Positions 62,871-64,000 of a stretch of DNA of 64,000 nt are shown here, in pieces (positions within the stretch are counted from its first letter, which is position 1; each line of letters starts with the position of its first letter). The notes beneath the pieces were generated by a model. That model was not told where the DNA came from. It saw only the letters and a program-made list of their open reading frames with translations, and made no database searches. The stretch is from positions 2,232,001 through 2,296,000 of the forward strand of contig NZ_CBDDJA010000002.1 of assembly GCF_965229315.1 (NCBI RefSeq), in the 5' to 3' direction. The translations under genes were made by a program, and so were the position numbers. The DNA is from Pelomonas sp965229315. Lineage in GTDB: Bacteria; Pseudomonadota; Gammaproteobacteria; Burkholderiales; Burkholderiaceae_C.

Positions 62871-63929
62871 TCAGCGCTGCAGGAAGAAGCGCAGCATCTC
62901 CGCGCTCGCATCCGGACCGCGCGCATCGGCATACGAGCCCGCCGGGTCGCCGCCCGACCAGGCATGGCCGGCACCGTGCACACGCCACTGCTCCATCACC
63001 ACCCGGCCCTGCGCGTCCTTGTGCAGGCGCCGCGTGCAACTGCGTGAACCGACCTCCAGGCCGCGCTGCTCCTCGACGCTGACGGCGGTGCCGCCGTGCG
63101 CCTGGCACACGCGCTCGCCGTTGCTGGGGTGGACGGTGGTGTCGGCATCGCCATGGAACACGATCATGGGCACGCTCGACCTGGGCCGCGGTCCGGCGCC
63201 GTCCGCGCCCTGCCCCTGCATGGCAGCCAGCGCGCCCGGCAGATCGCGTGCCGCGCCGGCGGGCAGCCCGGAATGGACGCCCGCCGCGGCAAAGACGTCC
63301 GGATGGGTGGCCGCCAGGATCGCCGCCATCGCGCCACCCGCCGACAGGCCGGCCACGTAGATGTGCGCGGGGTCGACACCATGGCTCGCCGCGATGTGCC
63401 TGGCCATGTCGGCCAGCAGCGCGGGTTCGCCGCGTTCGCGCCCCTGGTGGTTGTGCTTGAACCAGTTCCAGCAGCCCTGCGCATTGGCCTGGCGCGTTTG
63501 CGCCGGGTACAGCACCAGCGCGTGGTGCTCGGCGCCCAGCGCGTTCATGCGCGTGCCCGTGGCGAAGTCATCCGGGTTCTGCGTGCAGCCATGCAGCATG
63601 ACGATCAGTGCCCGCGGCGGCTCGGCGCGTGTCGCGGGGATGAACAGGCGGTAGTCGCGCGCACCGGCGCGATGGTCGTAGCGGCCGGACACGAACTGCG
63701 CCACGCCGTCGGCCGCAGGGCGCATTGCCGGCATGGGCGCGTCGTCCTCGACCACGCGGGCCACCACGTCGATGACGTCCAGGACGCCGTCCGTGGCCTG
63801 CTGCGAAGGCGCAGCCGACGCGGGGCCGCGATGGAGCGCGGTGGCGATGGCGTCCATGGCGCCGGTGAGATCACCGGCGCGAGTCAGCGCGGTGGCCTGG
63901 GCCATCAACTGGCCGAACTGGGGGTGCAT
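62871..63929 (-). CDS. PHB-depolymerase-family esterase
   Basis: 352 residues. The N-terminal region (about 1-85) carries a helical extension typical of LpqC/PHB depolymerases, then LIVMLHGCTQNPDDF (oxyanion loop), the nucleophile GLSAGGAM, and the catalytic Asp and His (FHGDADTTVHP, GAGHAWSGGD). It hydrolyses polyhydroxybutyrate or a related ester. No signal peptide, so it is probably intracellular. Confidence 0.87.
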   Translation of the reverse strand: MHPQFGQLMAQATALTRAGDLTGAMDAIATALHRGPASAAPSQQATDGVLDVIDVVARVVEDDAPMPAMRPAADGVAQFVSGRYDHRAGARDYRLFIPATRAEPPRALIVMLHGCTQNPDDFATGTRMNALGAEHHALVLYPAQTRQANAQGCWNWFKHNHQGRERGEPALLADMARHIAASHGVDPAHIYVAGLSAGGAMAAILAATHPDVFAAAGVHSGLPAGAARDLPGALAAMQGQGADGAGPRPRSSVPMIVFHGDADTTVHPSNGERVCQAHGGTAVSVEEQRGLEVGSRSCTRRLHKDAQGRVVMEQWRVHGAGHAWSGGDPAGSYADARGPDASAEMLRFFLQR

Positions 63930-63954
63930 GGTGGCTTTCTGGAGTCGCCAGGCG

Positions 63955-64000
63955 CTACAGCAGCCGCCCGACGAGGGCCGTCTTCACGGCGGGACTTGCC
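63955..64000 (-). CDS. C-terminus of a gene at the right edge
   Basis: The last 14 codons (ASPAVKTALVGRLL) and a TAG stop of a frame that continues beyond the window. It lies 25 bases upstream of the esterase ATG. Too short to assign. Confidence 0.3.
   Translation of the reverse strand, partial: ASPAVKTALVGRLL

Overview
The window looks like chromosomal DNA of a high-GC betaproteobacterium, most likely Burkholderiales of the Roseateles/Rubrivivax/Leptothrix kind. This rests on the very high G+C, the long antisense shadow frames, the czc-type metal resistance operon, the PEP-CTERM protein, and many short families typical of that order (CzcE, BON, YXWGXW, PRC-barrel, Lrp). It is an inference from families; no rRNA gene is present to confirm it.

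Layout. 0-5 kb: the end of an RND efflux operon (adaptor plus TolC-like channel), divergent from a TctD/TctE-like two-component system and a carbohydrate porin. 5-9 kb: a KAS III-like synthase, a DUF3422 membrane protein and guaC, whose 3' end carries a tandem palindromic repeat. 9-18.3 kb: a Spy-like/ferredoxin/two-component operon with His-rich segments, valS, a 2-hydroxyacid dehydrogenase homologue with altered active site, galU, a TusA-like protein, a Nudix hydrolase, cysM and tRNA-Leu(CAA). 18.5-27.4 kb: a Czc-type heavy-metal resistance cluster (czcE, then czcI-C-B-A and its response regulator and kinase). 27.6-30.5 kb: an ATP-grasp enzyme and three small unknown proteins, two of them paralogues facing each other.

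30.6-57 kb is a stress and carbon-overflow island: PRC-barrel, phosphoketolase, class I aldolase, phosphoglycerate-mutase-like phosphatase, transaldolase, BON proteins, DUF1269, YXWGXW, a baeRF-like protein, a chemoreceptor, a dehydrogenase operon with NAD(P)HX repair, fatty-acid enzymes (two reduced to internally deleted remnants), two Crp/Fnr regulators and a fasciclin protein. Reading the gaps by eye, I find one promoter architecture repeated fourteen times here: a palindrome close to TGTKCG-N4-CGMACA, then 21 bases (22 once), then a -10 hexamer of the form (T/C)ANNNT. That geometry places the palindrome near -41.5, as in class II Crp/Fnr activation. Both Crp/Fnr genes carry the site themselves and share nearly the same recognition helix, so they are the leading candidates to control this regulon. 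This is the most interesting signal in the window.

57-64 kb: an RsbRD-type sensor kinase, a QorB-like reductase with a divergent HxlR regulator, a three-gene operon with a double-domain KaiC-like ATPase and a diguanylate cyclase, and a PHB-depolymerase-type esterase. No CRISPR array, insertion sequence, prophage or replication origin was seen.
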